Source of the DNA: CAVPUA01 sp963708805
Lineage (GTDB): Bacteria; Actinomycetota; Actinomycetes; Mycobacteriales; Jatrophihabitantaceae
DNA length: 64,000 nt
Reading direction: 5' to 3'
Assembly (NCBI GenBank): GCA_963708805.1
Contig: CAVPUA010000003.1
Span: 806,001 to 870,000 of the forward strand
Shown here: positions 24,755-36,064 of the stretch, piece after piece
Position numbering within the stretch: position 1 is the first letter of the stretch
Layout of the letters: every line of letters begins with the position of its first letter
The notes under the pieces: model-generated
The model's database searches: none
What the model was told of the DNA's origin: nothing
The model's input: only the letters and a program-made list of their open reading frames with translations
Program-made: the position numbers and the translations under genes

Positions 24755-25004
24755 TCATTGCGAACGTCGTCGTCCACCGACCGGAAGCAGCCGGCGCAGC
24801 GAGAGGCGCTGGCGGAAGCGTCGCAGGCCCGACTCGGTGCCCTCGCGCACGAACGTGTCGAGCTCGTCGGGGCTGGCCGAGTCGAGGAACTTCTCGATGT
24901 CGCGCTCGCTCGGTGGGGCGGTTCAGCGGCTCCTCGACCTTGCCCATGAACAGCATGAACCCGAGCAGCAGCAGCGGGAACAGCAGGACCAGGAAGGCGA
25001 TCAT
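24755..25004 (-). CDS. Small membrane protein between crp and nth (frameshifted here)
   Basis: An ATG at 25004 begins MIAFLVLLFPLLLLGFMLFMGKVEEPLNR, one transmembrane helix. The frame then breaks near 24915; in the next frame the product continues SERDIEKFLDSASPDELD and TFVREGTESGLRRFRQRL, ending at 24755 after about 82 residues. It sits where Rv3675, a small membrane protein, sits in M. tuberculosis. The function is unknown. Confidence 0.65.
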
Positions 25005-25067
25005 CGACCCGAGTGTGCCTGATCGCGGCGCGCATCGTGTCGCAGGCGCTCACTAGTCTTTCGTGAT

Positions 25068-25791
25068 GTGGTGAACAAAGAAGAGACGCCGCTGGCGCTG
25101 ACCCGCCGCGCCCGCAAGATCAACAGCATCCTCGGTGACCTGTACCCCGACGCCCACACCGAGTTGGACTTCACCACGCCGTTGGAGCTCTCGGTGGCCA
25201 CCATCCTGTCCGCGCAGTGCACCGACAAGAAGGTCAACGAGGTCACCCCGGCGCTGTTTCGCCGCTACCGGACCGCCGCCGACTACGCCGGCGCCGACCG
25301 CGACGAGCTCGAGGCGCTGATCAAGCCCACCGGCTTCTACCGGAACAAGACGACCTCGCTCATCAAGCTGGGTGATCAGCTGGTCGAGCGGTTCGACGGC
25401 GAGGTGCCGCACACGCTGAAGGAGCTCGTGACGCTGCCGGGCTTCGGGCGCAAGACGGCCAACGTCATCCTGGGCAACGCCTTCGGCATCCCCGGCATCA
25501 CCGTCGACACCCACTTCGGACGGCTGGCCCGCCGCTGGGCCTGGACGACCGAGACCGACCCGGTGAAGGTCGAGTTCGCGGTCGGCGAGCTGTTCCCGAA
25601 GAAGGACTGGACGCTGCTCTCGCACCGCGTCGTCTGGCACGGCCGCCGCGTGTGCCACGCCCGCAAGCCGGCCTGCGGCGCGTGCGCGCTGGCCTCGCTC
25701 TGCCCGTCCTACGGCGAAGGGCCCGACCGATCCCGAGGTCGCCGCCAAGCTGGTCAAGTCCGGTCCCGAAGTCGCGGAGTCCGCGTCCTGA
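25068..25791 (+). CDS. nth: Endonuclease III (frameshifted near the end here)
   Basis: This base-excision DNA glycosylase/AP lyase removes oxidised pyrimidines. GTG 25068 starts it. The helix-hairpin-helix is LPGFGRKTANVILGNAFG with the catalytic Lys, the catalytic Asp is in TVDTHFGRLARR, and the iron-sulfur cluster cysteines are in CHARKPACGACALASLC. The frame breaks just after these cysteines (25722-25735): SYGEGP must continue as TDPEVAAKLVKSGPEVAES, one base fewer in GGGCCCGACC. Its TGA overlaps the next ATG (TGATG). Confidence 0.93.
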
Positions 25792-26448
25792 TGGATCGAC
25801 CCGACCTGGCTCGATCCGCTCGTCGCGGCCGCCGCCGGCGTGCGATCCGAGGACATCACCCGGTCGTCCCGCCGCCGGACGCCGCCCCGCGCGACTCGGC
25901 CGTGCTCATCGCGCTGTCCGACGACGGCAGCGGGCCGGCGGTGCTGCTGACCGAGCGGGCGCGGACGCTGCGGGCGCACGCCGGCCAGGTCGCCTTCCCC
26001 GGCGGGGCCACCGATCCCGGCGACGACGGCCCGGCCGCGACCGCGCTGCGCGAGGCCCAGGAGGAGGTCGGCCTCGACCCGGCCTCGATCGAGGTCGAGG
26101 CGATCCTGCCGGCGCTGTTCCTGCCGGTCTCGAGCTTCCTGGTCACGCCGGTGCTGGGCTGGTGGCGCGACCCGCACCCGGTAGCGCCCGGTCGATCACA
26201 ACGAGGCCACGCACGTCGCCGTCGTGCCGATCGCCGAGCTGGCCGACCCGGCCAACCGGTTCCGCGTGCACCACCCGTCGGGCTACATCGCGCCCGGGTT
26301 CGAGGCCGGCGGCCTGTTCATCTGGGGCTTCACGGCGGGTCTGCTGAACTTCCTGCTGCGTATCGGCGGCTGGGCGCAGCCCTGGGATGAGAGCCGGATG
26401 CGGGAGTTGCCGAGGTTCGCGCCGCCCGCCGGTACCGTCGAGCCGTGA
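25791..26448 (+). CDS. CoA pyrophosphatase-type NUDIX hydrolase (frameshifted here)
   Basis: This product of about 215 residues belongs to the CoA pyrophosphatase branch: LLTERARTLRAHAGQVAFPGG followed by the NUDIX box TALREAQEEVGLDP. Frameshifts lie at about 25795 (MIDPTWLDPL becomes MDRPD), near 25868 (ITR to PPPDAAPRDSAVLI) and near 26190 (PVAP to VDHNEATHVAVVPIAEL). It ends with the TGA at 26446-26448, overlapping the next start. It corresponds to Rv3672c, between nth and marP. Confidence 0.85.
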
Positions 26449-26857
26449 TGGTGCGGACGGTCGCGGTGGCCGCGTGTGTGGCGATGCTCGCTGGCGGGCT
26501 GCTCCAACCGCACGGCGAACGTCAACCGGCGGCCCCAGTCGGGCGCCTCGACCGCGGCGGCTGGCCGGCAACGGCGTTCAGCAGGTCACCATCAAGGCCG
26601 ACGACAAGTACCGGTTCACGCCCGACACGATCACCGTCCACCCCGGGCAGGTCAAGATCACCTTGATCAACACCGGTCGGGGGGCGCCGCACGACTTCTC
26701 GGTCACCGGCTTTCCGGCCGACTTCGTACCGCTCGCTGCCGCCGGACAGACGATGACCGCGACCTTCACTGCGCCCGCGCCCGGCCGATATCAGTTCGTC
26801 TGCACCATCCACGTCACCCAGGGCCAGACCGGCACGCTCATCGTGCTCGCCGACTGA
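26448..26857 (+). CDS. Cupredoxin-domain lipoprotein (frameshifted here)
   Basis: A signal peptide (MVRTVAVAACVAMLAGG) leads to a lipobox cysteine in GCSNRTANV, seen only when one base is removed in the GGCGGGCTG run near 26500; a second break lies near 26565. The mature domain is a blue-copper fold: QVTIKADDKYRFTPDTITVHPGQVKITLINTG, His in APHDFSV, Cys and His in QFVCTIH. The axial Met expected a few residues later is replaced (HVTQGQTGTL). It may carry electrons outside the membrane or bind copper. It stands where mycobacteria have a thioredoxin-like gene, between nth and marP. Confidence 0.75.
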
Positions 26858-26879
26858 GCGGGCCGAGGGAGAACAGCCG

Positions 26880-28059
26880 GTGAACTGGGTCGACCTCGTG
26901 ATCGTCGTCGCGGCGATCGCCTACGCCATCGGCGGCTACCGCAACGGCGCGGTCGTCGGGCTGTTCTCACTGGCCGGCTTCTTCGGCGGCGCGATCCTGG
27001 GCGCCCAGCTGGCCCGTCCGCTCGGCGAGCACCTGGCCGGCGGCCGCGCCCAGGTGCCGGTCGCCATCGTCTGCGTGCTGGTCATCGCCCTGCTCGGGCA
27101 GCTGCTGGCCGTCTATCTGGCCGGCTTCGTCCGCAACCGGCTGCACTGGCGCGTGGCGCGCGCGTTCGACTCCGGCATCGGGGCGGTGCTGGGCATCGTG
27201 TCGGTGCTGCTCGTCACCTGGATGGTGGCGGTGCCGCTCGCGTCCTCGCCGTACGAGTCGCTGAACGCGGCGGTCCGGCGCTCGACCGTCGTGACGCGGG
27301 TCAACGACGTCATGCCGTCCTCGATCCAGAACCTGTACGGGAGCCTGCAGCGCTTCATCGACCGCAGCGGGTTCCCGCAGGTGTTCGGCGCGTTGCAGCC
27401 GACGCACATCGTCAAGGTCGGCACGCCCGACCCGGCGCTGGTCAACTCGGCCGGCGTCACGGCCGACCATGCCTCGGTGCTCAAGATCAACGGGCAGGCG
27501 ACCTCGTGCGACCGGCTCATCGAGGGGTCGGGCTTCGTCTACGCGAGTCAGCACGTGCTGACCAACGCGCACGTCGTCGCCGGCACCGACTCGGTCACCG
27601 TGAACTCCAACGGGCATGACCTGCCGGCCCGGGTCGTGCTGTACGACCCCGAGCGCGACGTCGCCGTGCTCGACGTGCCCGGTCTGACCGCGCCGCCGCT
27701 GGCCTTCGCCCCGACGCCGGCGGCGACGAACGACAACGCGATCGTGCTCGGCTATCCCGAGGACGGGCCCTTCGACGTCCGGGCGGCGCGCATCCGCGAA
27801 CTGGGCGAGATCTCCGGACAGGACATCTACGGCAAGGGCAATGTCACCCGCCAGATCTATTCGCTGCGCTCGATCGTGCGCAGCGGCAACTCCGGCGGAC
27901 CCGTTGATCACCCCGACCGGCCAGGTCCTGGGCATGGTGTTCGCGACCGCGCTGGACGATCCCGAGACCGGCTTCGCGCTCAGCAACCAGGAGATCTCCG
28001 GCGACGCGACGAGCGGCGCGGCGGCGACGTCCCCGGTCGGCACCGGCTCCTGCACCTGA
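26880..28059 (+). CDS. marP: MarP-type membrane serine protease (frameshifted near the end here)
   Basis: This protein of about 392 residues has a CvpA-like part with four transmembrane helices (1-120) followed by a periplasmic trypsin-like protease. The catalytic triad is His in TNAHVV, Asp in ERDVAVLDV and Ser in GNSGGP. Two cysteines (SCDRL and GSC at the end) could form the disulfide known in M. tuberculosis MarP, which is needed for acid resistance. The frame breaks right after GNSGGP (27903) and continues LITPTGQVLGMVFATALDD. GTG 26880 follows a GGAG site. Confidence 0.92.
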
Positions 28060-28069
28060 GCGGGTCGAG

Positions 28070-29000
28070 CTAGCCCTGCTTGGCCCAGCGGATCAGCTCG
28101 CCGCTGACGGTCCCCGGCACCTCGTTGTGCGGGTAGTGGCCGACGCCGTCGAGCAGCCGCCACTCGTACTCGGCCGACACGTAGCGACCCGATCCCTGCG
28201 CGGTGCCCGGCAGGACGCAGCCGTCCAGGTCACCGTGCAACTGCAGGACCGGAACGTCGATCGGTGCGCGCAGGCTCGCGGCGTAGCGCCGTCCGTCCGG
28301 ACGGACCTGCGAGCGCACCAGCCAGCGGAACTGCTCGAGCGCGGTGTGCGCGACAGGGTGGATGCGCAGCGCCCGGGCGTAGGTCTCGACATCGGCGACG
28401 TACGCCGGTGTGCCGCGCCAGCGCGGACCGGTCCAGGTGTCGAACAAGTGGCGCACGTAGGTGGAGTCGCGGGTCAGCAGCCCCTCGGGCCGCCGCGGCA
28501 CCTGGAACGTCCGCAGCGCGTAGGCCGAGGCGTGGGCCTGACCGCGCGGTTCGGTCGCGACGGCCTGGCGCAACCGCAGCGGATGAGCTGCGCCGACGAC
28601 GGCCAGGCGGCGCGCGATCTTGGGCTGCTCGGCGGCGATCGTCCACGCGAGAAGACCGCCGAGGTCGTTGCCGACGATCATGGCATCGCGTTCGCCGAGG
28701 GCGGCGACCAGCGAGGCGATGTCGGTGGCCAGGGTCGGCGCGTCGTACCCGCGCGGTGGCTTGTCGCTGGCCCCGAAGCCGCGCAGGTCGACCGCGACGG
28801 CGCGGAAGCCGGCGTCGGCCAAGTCGGTCAGTTGCTGGCGCCAGGCCCACCAGAACTGCGGAAAGCCGTGCAGGAACAGGACGAGCGGGCCGGTGCCGGC
28901 CTCGGCGATGTGCATCGCGATGCCGTTGGCGCGCACGGTGCGGTGCGCCCACGGTCCCTCGATCAGGATCGTCGATTCGATCGAAGGGGTCGTCGGGCAT
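28070..29000 (-). CDS. ephE: Alpha/beta hydrolase, epoxide hydrolase-like (frameshifted at the start here)
   Basis: This protein of about 310 residues has the epoxide hydrolase layout: oxyanion HGFPQFWWAW, DLRGFGASDKPP, nucleophile Asp in VGNDLGG (not the Ser of ordinary lipases), a cap domain, and the catalytic His in VGHYPHNE. The ATG at 29000 begins MPDDPFDRIDD; the frame must shift near 28970 to reach LIEGPWAHRTV. It fills the position of ephE (Rv3670), convergent with marP with only 10 bases between the stops. Confidence 0.85.
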
Positions 29001-29004
29001 CGGC

Positions 29005-29432
29005 TCAGCCGTTCGCGTGCCGACGTGCTCGTGGCGGCGGCCTTCACGGCGGCGACGGTGCTCTTGGTCGATGTCGATCGTGCGTTGGGCGGCCGGACCT
29101 TCTTGACCTGCTTGAAGCCGATGAAGACGGCCACGGCGGCCACGAGCATGAACAGCCCGAAGACGACCAGATAGCCGGCCCAGCGCCACAGGCCGGCGGC
29201 GATGAGTCCCTCGGCCAGCGCGATGAAGCCGAAGGTCAAGCGAGAAGACGGCGATGATCGCGGCACCGACGAACAACGCCGATACCGACGCCGCCGAACG
29301 CGCACGCTGCGTCTTCAGCTCCAACTTGGCCAGCTCGATCTCGCCGTGGATGACCGTCGACAGGTGCTTCTCGACGTCCTTGACGAGCTCCCCGATCGAT
29401 GGCTCGGAAGTGGCGTGCTTCGGCACGGTCAC
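29005..29432 (-). CDS. Phage holin family/DUF1469-like membrane protein (frameshifted here)
   Basis: This product of about 140 residues starts at GTG 29432 (VTVPKHATSEPSIGELVKDVEKHLSTVIHGEIELAKLELK). Two transmembrane helices follow (about 45-65 and 85-105), then a Lys/Thr/Ala-rich tail. The frame breaks near 29240 (AVFS to LTFGFIALAEG; one extra base beside GGTC) and probably again close to the end, where a TGA at 29005-29007 fits. It equals Rv3669 in position. Confidence 0.7.
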
Positions 29433-29536
29433 GTGCTCTCCTCGTGTCTCGGGCGCGTCGCCCCCCGCGACGGTCTGCGGGCCATCCTCCCAGTTGCCGA
29501 AGCGGGGGGCCAGCCGGTCTGTCCGCGGGGCGGCGG

Positions 29537-31496
<1,960 letters not shown>

Positions 31497-31530
31497 GATT
31501 TCCTCTCGCTGGTGGGTGCGCAGAACTCGA

Positions 31531-32149
31531 TCATGCGCGAGGCGCCGTCGGGAAGGTCGGGAACAGTGATTTCTTCCACGTGAAGTTGGTGACGCCGGCG
31601 AAGGAGGCGTACCAGGCCGCGACCGCCGTGACCAGGCCGAGCCAACCACCGACCTTGATCATGTTCTCGTTCGCCGCGTAGTTGCCGATGCAGAGGAACA
31701 GGAAGGTGAACCCGAGGAAGAAGAACACGGCGATGAGGGCGCCCGACGTACGCAGCGACGCGATCAGCATGTAGAAGGTGAAGATCGTCCACAGCAGCAG
31801 GTAGGTGCCGATGCCGTGCTTCAGATCGGAGACCTTGACGCCCGTGGGCACGTGATTGTTCAGGTACCAGAACGACAACCAGAACGCGCCGTAGGACGAG
31901 AAGGCCAGCGCGCCGAAGGTGTTGCCCTTGACGAACTCCCACATGCCGGCGAGCAACTGGGTCAGCCCGCCGTAGAAGAAGGCCAGGCCGAAGACGACGG
32001 GCGTCAGGCTCGTCGGCAGCAGGTTCGAGTTCACCGCCGACAGGACGAACGTGGTGCCCGCGAAGGCGGCCAACCCGAGTGGACCTGGATCGGCGATGCC
32101 CGCTCCGAAGGCAGGCCGGACGGTTCGGGGTTTGCGCTGCAGATGTCAT
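31531..32149 (-). CDS. satP: Acetate uptake transporter, SatP/GPR1-FUN34-YaaH family (one frameshift)
   Basis: This protein of about 205 residues has six transmembrane helices. The family motif appears as DPGPLGLAAFAGTTFVLSAVNSNLLP, a variant of the usual NPAPLGL. Later helices include VVFGLAFFYGGLTQLLAGMWEF and FWYLNNHV. ATG 32149 opens MTSAAQTPNRPA; a break near 32110 joins it to the motif. It is upstream of acs in the same direction, so uptake and activation of acetate are probably made from one transcript. Confidence 0.88.
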
Positions 32150-32251
32150 CGTTGACTCCTTGTGGCGGCCTGAGGTGCTCATTGGCCCCACCCCTGCACC
32201 TCGCATCCACGATGGTCCGGGAGGGGGTACTCGTCAACCCCGGTAGCGTCC

Positions 32252-32997
32252 GTGCCCGTGACTGATCCGCTGGCCCCGCTGCTCGACCTCGACGGGGTGG
32301 CCGATGCGGTCGCCGACGCGCGCTCGGCCGTCGACGCGATGCTCGGCGATCGTCAGCTGCGCCGCCGTTCGGCCGACGTCTCGGCCGAGTCGTCGGTGCG
32401 CGGCGCGTGGGCGTCGGCCTGGCTGGCGGGCGCCGAGGTCTCGCTCGACGACGTTCGCTCGGGCGCGGCGATCGACGACCCCGTCGTCCAGGGCGCCCTG
32501 CGGGCTCAGGCCGAGATCGGGCTGCTCGCCGACACCTGGTCGCGCGCGCCGCGACAGGCGCTGGCCCGGCTGCACGCGGTCGCCGCGGCCGATCTCGTCG
32601 CCGATCGGGCCTCGCTCGGCCGCCCCGCGGTCGGAGGCGGCGTCCCGGCTGGACACGCTGGCGCTCGTCCTGACCTCGACGTCGGTGCCGGCCGTGGTCG
32701 TCGCCGCGATCGTCCACGCCGAGTTGCTGTCACTCGACGCGTTCGCACCCGTGTCCGGACTGGTCGCCCGGGCCGGCGTGCGCCTGACGCTCGTCGACCG
32801 CGGCCTCGATCCGAAGTCGCTCGCGGTGATCGAGGTCGGCCACCGCGAGCTGCGGGCCGAGTACGACCAGGCGTTGGCGGCGTACGCCACCGGCACGCCG
32901 GCGGGCATCGCCGAGCTGGATCCGCCACCAGGCCGACGCGGTCGTGGCCGGGACGCGCGAGGCGGCGGCGATCACGGCCGCCCTCGAACGCGGCTGA
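32252..32997 (+). CDS. Conserved actinobacterial protein at the Rv3662c position (frameshifted)
   Basis: This product of about 247 residues is Ala-rich and mostly helical: LLDLDGVADAVADARSAVDAML, then SSVRGAWASAWLAGAEVSLDDVRSG, later SEAASRLDTLALVLTS and VPAVVVAAIVHAELLSLDAFAPVSGLVARAGVRL. I cannot name a function; the RGAWASAWLAGAEV block recalls Fic-associated N-terminal regions. The frame breaks near 32630 (GRPA to SEAAS, one base beside GGTC) and near 32925 (AE to WIRHQADAVV), ending at TGA 32995-32997. It occurs between the acetate genes and the tad locus, as Rv3662c does. Confidence 0.65.
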
Positions 32998-33005
32998 CTC
33001 TTCGC

Positions 33006-33055
33006 CGACGCTCATGTCACGGCGTCGTCATGACGACGGTCGGGCATGAGCGTCG
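33006..33055. terminator. 50-bp compound palindrome between convergent genes
   Basis: The outer arms CGACGCTCATG (33006-33016) and CATGAGCGTCG (33045-33055) are perfect complements. Exactly centred between them is a 16-base perfect palindrome, CGTCGTCATGACGACG (33023-33038). In all, 38 of 50 bases pair symmetrically. It begins eight bases after the stop of the gene ending at 32997, so it is probably a bidirectional terminator; a protein-binding site is the alternative. Apart from this and the hairpin at 33078, the 351-base gap 32998-33348 holds nothing I recognise. Confidence 0.55.
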
Positions 33056-33077
33056 ACGTGAGCGGCCGGACAGTGAA

Positions 33078-33103
33078 GCGGCGTCGCGCGAACGCGACGC
33101 CGC
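33078..33103. terminator. Strong GC hairpin
   Basis: GCGGCGTCGCG and CGCGACGCCGC form an 11-base perfect stem around a CGAA tetraloop. There is no T tract, as is common in actinobacterial terminators. It follows the compound palindrome and lies before the convergent HAD gene. Confidence 0.6.
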
Positions 33104-33348
33104 AGACACGAACGACCGGGTTACACAAGCGTGCTTGTTCCAGCTCGGTCGCGGGCCGGCCGAGGCCAGTCCGTGTCGATGCACCTGCTGCGAGGTGGGA
33201 TCGCCGCGTGGGTGCCCGAGCCGTTCGTGCCGGTGGGGTTCGCTGGGGGCTGGACCGCCAGGACGTTCCCCTTCCGTCCCCCATTGCAGCCCTGTAGCCG
33301 GGTCGTGCGCAAGAGGTACGCGAGATGTAATTCGATTGAACGGCTGGG

Positions 33349-34147
33349 TCAGCTCCGGACGGCTCGACGATGGGCGTACCAGGCCACGCCGGCCGCCGTG
33401 GCCAGGCCGACTCCGGCGACGCCGATCGTCGTGGCGGTGCGCGGCGGATGCAGCCCGGCGATCCGCTCGCGCAGCGGCACCGCGTTGCTGAAGATCAACA
33501 CCGGCCAGCCGCGTTCGATCGCGACCTTGCGCAGCGCTCGATCGGGGTTCACTGCGGTCGGATGCCCGACCGCCTCGAGCATCGGCACGTCGGTGATCGA
33601 GTCGGAGTAGGCGTAGCACGTCGTCGAGGTCGTAGCCCCGCACCTCGGCCAGCTCGCGGATGGCCTCGGCCTTGCCCGGCCCGTAGCGATACGCCGCGAT
33701 CTCGCCGGTGTACTTGCCGTCCTCGACCACCATCTGCGACGCGACCACCTCGTCGGCGCCGACCATCGCGCCGATCGGAGCGACCACTTCTTCGCCGGAC
33801 GTCGAGACGATCACGACGTCGCGGCCGGCCGCCTTGTGCTCGGCGATCAGCGACACCGCCTCGTCGTAGACGATCGGATCGATGATGTCGTGCAGCGTCT
33901 CGCTGACGATCTCGCGGATCTGGGCGACGTCCCACCCGGCGCACATCGCGGTGATGAACTGCCGCATGCGGTCCATCTGGTCCTCGTCGGCGCCGGCCAG
34001 GGCGAAGACGAACTGGGCGTAGGCGCTGCGCAGCACCGTGCGCCGGTTGATCAGCCCGCTCTGGAAGAACGGCTTGCCGAACGCCAGCGTGCTCGACTTG
34101 GCGATGATCGTCTTGTCGAGATCGAAGAACGCTGCGGTGCGCGGCAC
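33349..34147 (-). CDS. HAD-IB phosphatase (SerB-like) with C-terminal membrane helix (one frameshift)
   Basis: This product of about 265 residues starts at GTG 34147. The HAD nucleophile motif FFDLDKTII is at residues 8-16; VIVSTSGEEVVAP is motif II, and the KAEAIRELAEVRGYD plus YAYSDSITDVPMLEAVG region is motifs III/IV. The frame breaks near 33618, between the last two. A transmembrane helix (IGVAGVGLATAAGVAWYA) ends the protein. It matches Rv3661, next to the ssd-tad operon. Its substrate is unknown; the HAD-IB group includes phosphoserine phosphatases. Confidence 0.87.
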
Positions 34148-34182
34148 GAACCCGAGAATACGGTCGCCGCCTGTCAAGTCGG

Positions 34183-34209
34183 TCGTCCACAGGCGGGGCG
34201 TCGTCCACA
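34183..34209. promoter_or_regulatory. Two DnaA-box-like 9-mers
   Basis: TCGTCCACA occurs at 34183-34191 and again at 34201-34209, 18 bases apart in the same direction. Each differs by one base from the actinobacterial DnaA box TTGTCCACA. They lie in the 131-base divergent gap between the HAD gene and the CpaE-like gene. Confidence 0.3.
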
Positions 34210-34278
34210 GATTGCGGTTCCGCCCCTCGGCGGACGCCCGCGCGTCGGGTTGGCTCGGCGTCATGGACTGACGCACCC

Positions 34279-34912
34279 GTGCTCGGCGTCGTCGGCGGGC
34301 AGCGGCGGGGTCGGGCGCCAGCCGGTTCGCGGCGACGCTTGGCCGCGCGCGGCGGCTCGGCGCTACGGGCGGTGCGCGTTGATCGATCTGGACCGTCCGT
34401 CGGGCGGTATCGACGTTCTGCTGGGCATCGAGGACGCCCACGGGGCGCGCGCTGGTCAGGGCTGCGGCTCGCCGGTGGTCACCTCGACCCGGACGTCCTG
34501 CTGGACGGGCTCGCCCGCATGGAACGACGTGTCCGGGTGCTGGCGGCCGACCGCGCCGTCGAACCGGCTGAGGACGCCGTCGCGCAGGTGGTCGATGTCG
34601 CCCGCCGCGGCGCTCCGGTCGTCCTCGACCTGGCGCGATGGCCGAGCCCGGCGCGCGCCGCGGCCGTGTCGCGCTGCGCGCTGGTCGTCCTCGTGGTCCA
34701 ACCCGACGTCGCCGGGGTGACCGGCGCCCGGTGCGTCGCCGCGTCGCTCGATGCGCCGGCTGGGCGTTCTCGTCCGCGGTTCGCGCGCGTCGGGCCGGGT
34801 CGTGCCCCCGCTGGTCGGGGCCGCTCTGCTGGGGCGCCTGCCCAGGCGCGCTCGGCGCGCCGGCGCGAAGCGCGCGGTGGCCGCGGGAGTTCTCGACGCG
34901 GTGCTTCCGTGA
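34279..34912 (+). CDS. CpaE/Ssd-like MinD-type protein, short form (frameshifted)
   Basis: Read across several one-base breaks (near 34298, 34360, 34450, 34755 and 34850), this gives about 211 residues: VLGVVGG-SGGVGASRFAATLAARAARR, then RCALIDLDRPSGGIDVLLGIED and GARWSGLRLAGGHLDPDVLLDGL. The P-loop position (GGSGGVGAS) has no Lys, as in M. tuberculosis Ssd (Rv3660c) and other 'helicase/secretion neighborhood' CpaE-like proteins. Ssd is about 350 residues, so an N-terminal receiver-like domain appears to be missing. The stop overlaps the CpaF start (GTGA). Roles proposed for the family are pilus localisation and septum placement. Confidence 0.7.
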
Positions 34913-36064
34913 CCGCACCCGAGCTGGTCGACCGTGTCCGACGACGGCTGCGCCGTGGCGCCGGCCGATCTCGGCGACGTGGTCCGGCGGGAGGCCGAAC
35001 GTGCTCGCCGACGACGTGGTGCTGGGCGAGCTGCAGCGTGCAGGTCGGGGCCGAGCTCGTCGGCGCGGGCCCGCTCGAGGCCCTGCTGGCAACGGCGGGC
35101 GTGACCGATGTGCTCGTGAACGCGCCCGACGAGGTGTGGATCGACCGCGGGGCCGGCCTCGAACGCACGCGCGTCGGATTCGCCGACGACGCGGCGGTGC
35201 GCCGGCTCGCGGTCCGGCTGGCCGCGTCGACCGGACGGCGGCTCGACGACTCGTCGCCGTTCGTCGACGCCGTGCTCGCCGACGGCACCCGACTGCACGC
35301 CGCCCTGCCGCCGGTGGTCGGCACACCCGACGCTCTCGCTGCGGGTGCTGGCCCGCGTCGCGCTACGAGCTGGCCGACCTGGTCGCGGCTCGGTGCTCTC
35401 TCGCCCGCTCGTCGGCCGAGCTGCTCGCGGCGGTCGTGGCGGCGCGACTGGCGTTCGTCGTCATCGGCGGCACCGGCACGGGCAAGACGACGATGCTCGG
35501 CGCGCTGCTCGGGCGGGTCGATGCCGGCGAGCGGCTGCTCGTGGTCGAGGACGCCGCCGAGATCGTCACCGTCGCATCCGCACGTCGTCCGGCTGGTCAC
35601 CCGCACGGCCAACGTCGAGGGCGCCGGGACGCATCGAGCTGCGCGATCTCGTCCGCCAGTCCCTGCGGATGCGTCCGGACCGGATCGTCGTCGGCGAGTT
35701 TCGCGGCGCCGAGATGGCCGACCTGCTCGCCGCCCTGAACACCGGGCACGCCGGAGGAGCCGCGACGATGCACGCCAACTCGATCGATGACGTTCCCGCC
35801 CGCTTCGCCGCACTCGGCGCACTCGGCGGGATGGATCGCGGCTGCACCTACGCCCAGGTCGCCAGCGCGATCCAGGTGGTGATCGGGCTGCGTCGCGCGC
35901 GCGGCCATCGGCGGGTGGTCGCGGAGGTCGGCGTGTTGACGGCCGCGGGCGAGCAGTTGGACGCGTCAGCCGCCTGGACCGCGTCAGGGGCGGGGCCGGC
36001 CGCTGACGAGCTGTCTGCGCTGATCGAGTCGCGCGGGATCAGCGCGCCGGTGGCGTGGCGGTGA
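34909..36064 (+). CDS. tadA: CpaF/TadA-type secretion ATPase (many frameshifts here)
   Basis: This hexameric ATPase of about 385 residues drives pilus assembly. Visible blocks are TDVLVNAPDEVWIDRGAGLE, FVDAVLADGTRLHAALPPV, the Walker A GGTGTGKTTMLGALLGRV, LLVVEDAAEIV, and after breaks RIELRDLVRQSLRMRPDRIVVGEFRGAEMADLLAALNTGHAGGAATMHANS. At least six frame breaks lie between 34950 and 35640; 35640-36064 is clean. The stop overlaps the TadB start (GTGA). It equals Rv3659c. Confidence 0.85.

Noticed and set aside
34990..35640. Pseudogene call for cpaF
   Set aside because: The neighbouring tadB and tadC are intact and the ATPase motifs are all present across the frames, so errors in sequence are more likely than decay.
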